This document shows positions 4,909-5,731 of a stretch of 5,731 bases of DNA, in pieces. A model generated the notes under the pieces. It worked only from the letters and a program-made list of their open reading frames with translations, searched no databases and was not told the origin of the DNA. Every line of letters begins with the position of its first letter. Position 1 is the first letter of the stretch. A program made the translations under genes and the position numbers. This DNA comes from Candidatus Woesearchaeota archaeon (lineage in GTDB: Archaea > Nanobdellota > Nanobdellia > Woesearchaeales > WJKV01): the NCBI GenBank assembly GCA_019322855.1, contig JAHWIA010000057.1, positions 1 to 5,731 on the forward strand, given 5' to 3'.

Positions 4909-4923
4909 TACTGAATAACAAAT

Positions 4924-4943
4924 GGGCCCTTTATAAAGCTTAT
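4924..4943 (-). promoter_or_regulatory. TATA promoter of the helicase, within second copy of the 14-mer
   Basis: Minus-strand CATAAGC then TTTATAAA (4937 to 4930) followed by GGGCCC. It predicts a start about 26 nt downstream, near 4908. Together with the adjoining GGGCCC, the box is the second copy of the 14-mer seen at 2931-2944. Confidence 0.5.
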
Positions 4944-4962
4944 GGTTGCCTTAGTAAAGGGC
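4926..4962 (-). repeat. 8-bp inverted repeat between cspA and helicase
   Basis: GCCCTTTA (4926-4933) and TAAAGGGC (4955-4962) are perfect complements with a 21-nt spacer. It begins 15 nt after the cspA stop, so it could form a 3'-UTR hairpin in cspA mRNA. One arm overlaps the helicase TATA box. Confidence 0.6.
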
Positions 4963-4977
4963 TGTTAAAATCTAAAT

Positions 4978-5184
4978 TTATTCTTTAGCTTCTGTGTCTA
5001 AATTGACATTTTCAGCTTTCGGACCTCTGTCTCCTTGCACTACATCAAATGTTACTGCATCATTCTCGCGCAAAACTACGCCTTCTGCAATACCAGTCTG
5101 ATGGACAAAGTACTCTTTACCGTCTTCGCCAGCAATGAAACCAAATCCTTTGCTTTCATTAAAAAACTTTACAGTTCCTTTCAT
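4978..5184 (-). CDS. cspA: cold-shock-domain RNA-binding protein (CspA family)
   Basis: A 68-residue single cold-shock domain, the standard length. These proteins are five-strand beta barrels that bind single-stranded RNA/DNA and act as RNA chaperones. The sequence shows MKGTVKFFNESKGFGFI with RNP1 at KGFGFI (12-17), and RNP2 at YFVHQTGI (25-32) where the common form is VFVHFSAI. DAVTFDVVQGDRGPKAENV (42-60) is the usual C-terminal strand pair. I start it at the ATG at 5184 because GAGGT lies 9 nt upstream. The in-frame TTG at 5202 would place this Shine-Dalgarno inside the gene. Cold-shock-domain proteins are common in bacteria and patchy in archaea, so old transfer is plausible. The next gene downstream is a DEAD-box helicase, a natural partner in resolving RNA structure. 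Confidence 0.96.
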   Translation of the reverse strand: MKGTVKFFNESKGFGFIAGEDGKEYFVHQTGIAEGVVLRENDAVTFDVVQGDRGPKAENVNLDTEAKE

Positions 5185-5280
5185 TTTTGTTTTACCTCTC
5201 AAATTGTTCTCAGAAAAAGCTTAATACTCCACGCCAATCAATAAAATCAAATGACAAACACATTAATATTTTCTGAATTT
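5185..5280 (-). promoter_or_regulatory. predicted 5' leader of cspA mRNA with shared motif and inverted repeat
   Basis: The leader is about 95 nt if transcription starts about 25 nt after the TATA box at 5301-5308. It contains GCTTTTTCTG (5220 to 5211), 12 nt before GAGGTAAA. TTTTCTGA within and just after the motif (5217 to 5210) is perfectly complementary to TCAGAAAA (5276 to 5269) near the leader's 5' end, so an 8-bp long-range stem is possible. Confidence 0.5.
5194..5198 (-). promoter_or_regulatory. Shine-Dalgarno GAGGT of cspA
   Basis: GAGGT followed by 9 nt and the ATG at 5184. It decides the start codon and matches the helicase arrangement. Confidence 0.7.
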
Positions 5281-5300
5281 AGAGTAGAAGAGAGGACTTC

Positions 5301-5315
5301 TTTTTAAAGGCTTCG
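5301..5315 (-). promoter_or_regulatory. TATA/BRE promoter of cspA
   Basis: Minus-strand CGAAGCC (5315 to 5309) then TTTAAAAA (5308 to 5301). It is nearly the same BRE plus TATA as upstream of rpl11: plus-strand 5301-5320 matches 2101-2120 at 17 of 20 positions. The box is 117 nt from the ATG, so unlike rpl11 it implies a long leader. Confidence 0.55.
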
Positions 5316-5327
5316 CTTTCTATTGCA

Positions 5328-5339
5328 AAATAATATAAA
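5328..5339 (+). promoter_or_regulatory. TATA box of tgt
   Basis: AAATAATATAAA has its centre about 27 nt before the ATG at 5363 and predicts a leaderless or nearly leaderless mRNA. It lies back to back with the cspA promoter. Its complement TTTATATTA could also act for cspA and lengthen that leader to about 125 nt. Confidence 0.5.
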
Positions 5340-5362
5340 CAATTTCTATATTGGCTATTAGG

Positions 5363-5731
5363 ATGTTTGAGATAACAGCACAGGACGGGGAAGCAAGGAC
5401 TGGTTTATTGCACACTGCTCATGGCAAGTTGAAAACTCCGTTCTACATGCCAGTCGGCACAAAAGCAAGTGTCAAAAATATTTCTCCTGAAGAGCTCGCA
5501 GATTTTAAGACAGAATCCATCATCTGTAATGCATTCCATCTTCTTCTGAGTCCAGGTAGCAAAGTCATCCAGGAATACGGAGGTCTGCACAAATACATGA
5601 ACTGGAACAAAGGCATTTTCACTGACAGCGGAGGCTTCCAGATTCTAAGTGAAGAATTTTTATTAGAAAGGAATGATCAGAGAGTTGTTTTTCAGGACAA
5701 AGTCAATAACAGGAAGCATGAACTTACACCA
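5363..5731 (+). CDS. tgt: tRNA-guanine transglycosylase, bacterial-type, 3' truncated by window edge
   Basis: TGT enzymes exchange a guanine in tRNA for a 7-deazaguanine base. The first 123 residues are visible and the frame is open to the window end. The N-terminus MFEITAQDGEARTGLL and the run TPFYMPVGTKASVKNISPEEL (25-45), CNAFHLLLSPG (55-65), GGLHKYMNW (73-81) and TDSGGFQIL (87-95) align with the TIM-barrel TGT family. Asp88 of TDSGGFQ corresponds to the substrate-binding Asp102 of the bacterial enzyme; the nucleophilic Asp and the zinc site are beyond the window. The VGT, NAFHLLL and SGGFQ forms are those of bacterial queuine/preQ1 enzymes acting on G34. Archaeosine enzymes acting on G15 usually have IHP, NSYI and SGSFQ. 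No Shine-Dalgarno is seen; a TATA box lies about 27 nt upstream. Confidence 0.92.
   Translation, partial: MFEITAQDGEARTGLLHTAHGKLKTPFYMPVGTKASVKNISPEELADFKTESIICNAFHLLLSPGSKVIQEYGGLHKYMNWNKGIFTDSGGFQILSEEFLLERNDQRVVFQDKVNNRKHELTP

Noticed and set aside
5185..5202. TTG start at 5202 for cspA, adding 6 residues
   Set aside because: The GAGGT Shine-Dalgarno would be coding. Cold-shock proteins begin at MKGTVKFF.
4911..5278. ATTCAG in both the helicase (4916-4911) and cspA (5278-5273) leaders near the predicted start sites
   Set aside because: A 6-mer match in two 90-nt regions is not significant, and the distances from the two TATA boxes differ by about 9 nt.
1..5731. CRISPR array, insertion sequence, integrase, toxin-antitoxin or defence genes
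   Set aside because: I looked on both strands. No spaced direct repeats, terminal inverted repeats or recognisable proteins of these kinds are present, and although tRNA genes are common integration sites, no partial tRNA copies are seen.

Overview
The window is most likely a piece of a DPANN-type archaeal genome (Woesearchaeota/Pacearchaeota-like), though the exact lineage is inference. The archaeal evidence is a ribosomal protein uL11 of the archaeal type, two tRNA genes without an encoded CCA, and a TATA box (often with an upstream BRE-like stretch) about 25-35 bp before most starts, several of them implying leaderless mRNAs. Genes are packed very tightly and there is no gene-free stretch over 300 bp. 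No mobile element, CRISPR array, rRNA or integrase is visible.

Layout. Positions 1-844 (+): the 3' end of a gene cut by the window edge, resembling the C-terminal extracytoplasmic part of a polytopic membrane (glycosyltransferase-like) protein, overlapping by ATGA with a small four-helix membrane protein. Positions 841-2886 (-): scpA, rpl11 and ridA, read in that order, each with its own TATA box and almost no 5' leader. Positions 3005-3454 (+): tRNA-Val(UAC), a 73-residue single-span membrane protein, and tRNA-Gly(GCC). Positions 3456-5184 (-): cspA followed by a DEAD-box RNA helicase with an Arg/Gly/Ser-rich tail. Positions 5363-5731 (+): the 5' part of a tRNA-guanine transglycosylase gene whose sequence looks bacterial-type rather than archaeosine-type, running off the window.

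How the genes relate. Most of the content is information processing: translation (uL11, two tRNAs, tRNA modification), chromosome organisation (ScpA kleisin) and RNA remodelling (CspA, helicase). RidA is metabolite-damage control. The left edge is a cell-envelope membrane operon.

Most interesting signal. cspA and the adjacent helicase gene differ from the leaderless housekeeping genes. Each has a predicted leader of about 90 nt and a real Shine-Dalgarno. The two leaders share the 10-mer GCTTTTTCTG, followed 12-15 nt later by GAGGTAAA, with the same 9-nt gap from GAGGT to the ATG. Each leader can also form a hairpin that involves or encloses the 10-mer. This looks like a candidate shared post-transcriptional (perhaps cold-responsive) RNA element controlling an RNA-chaperone/RNA-helicase pair. 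It is a hypothesis from two instances. Other items to check are the roughly 100-residue C-terminal extension of uL11, the bacterial-type TGT, and the use of a stop codon as part of the tRNA-Gly TATA box.
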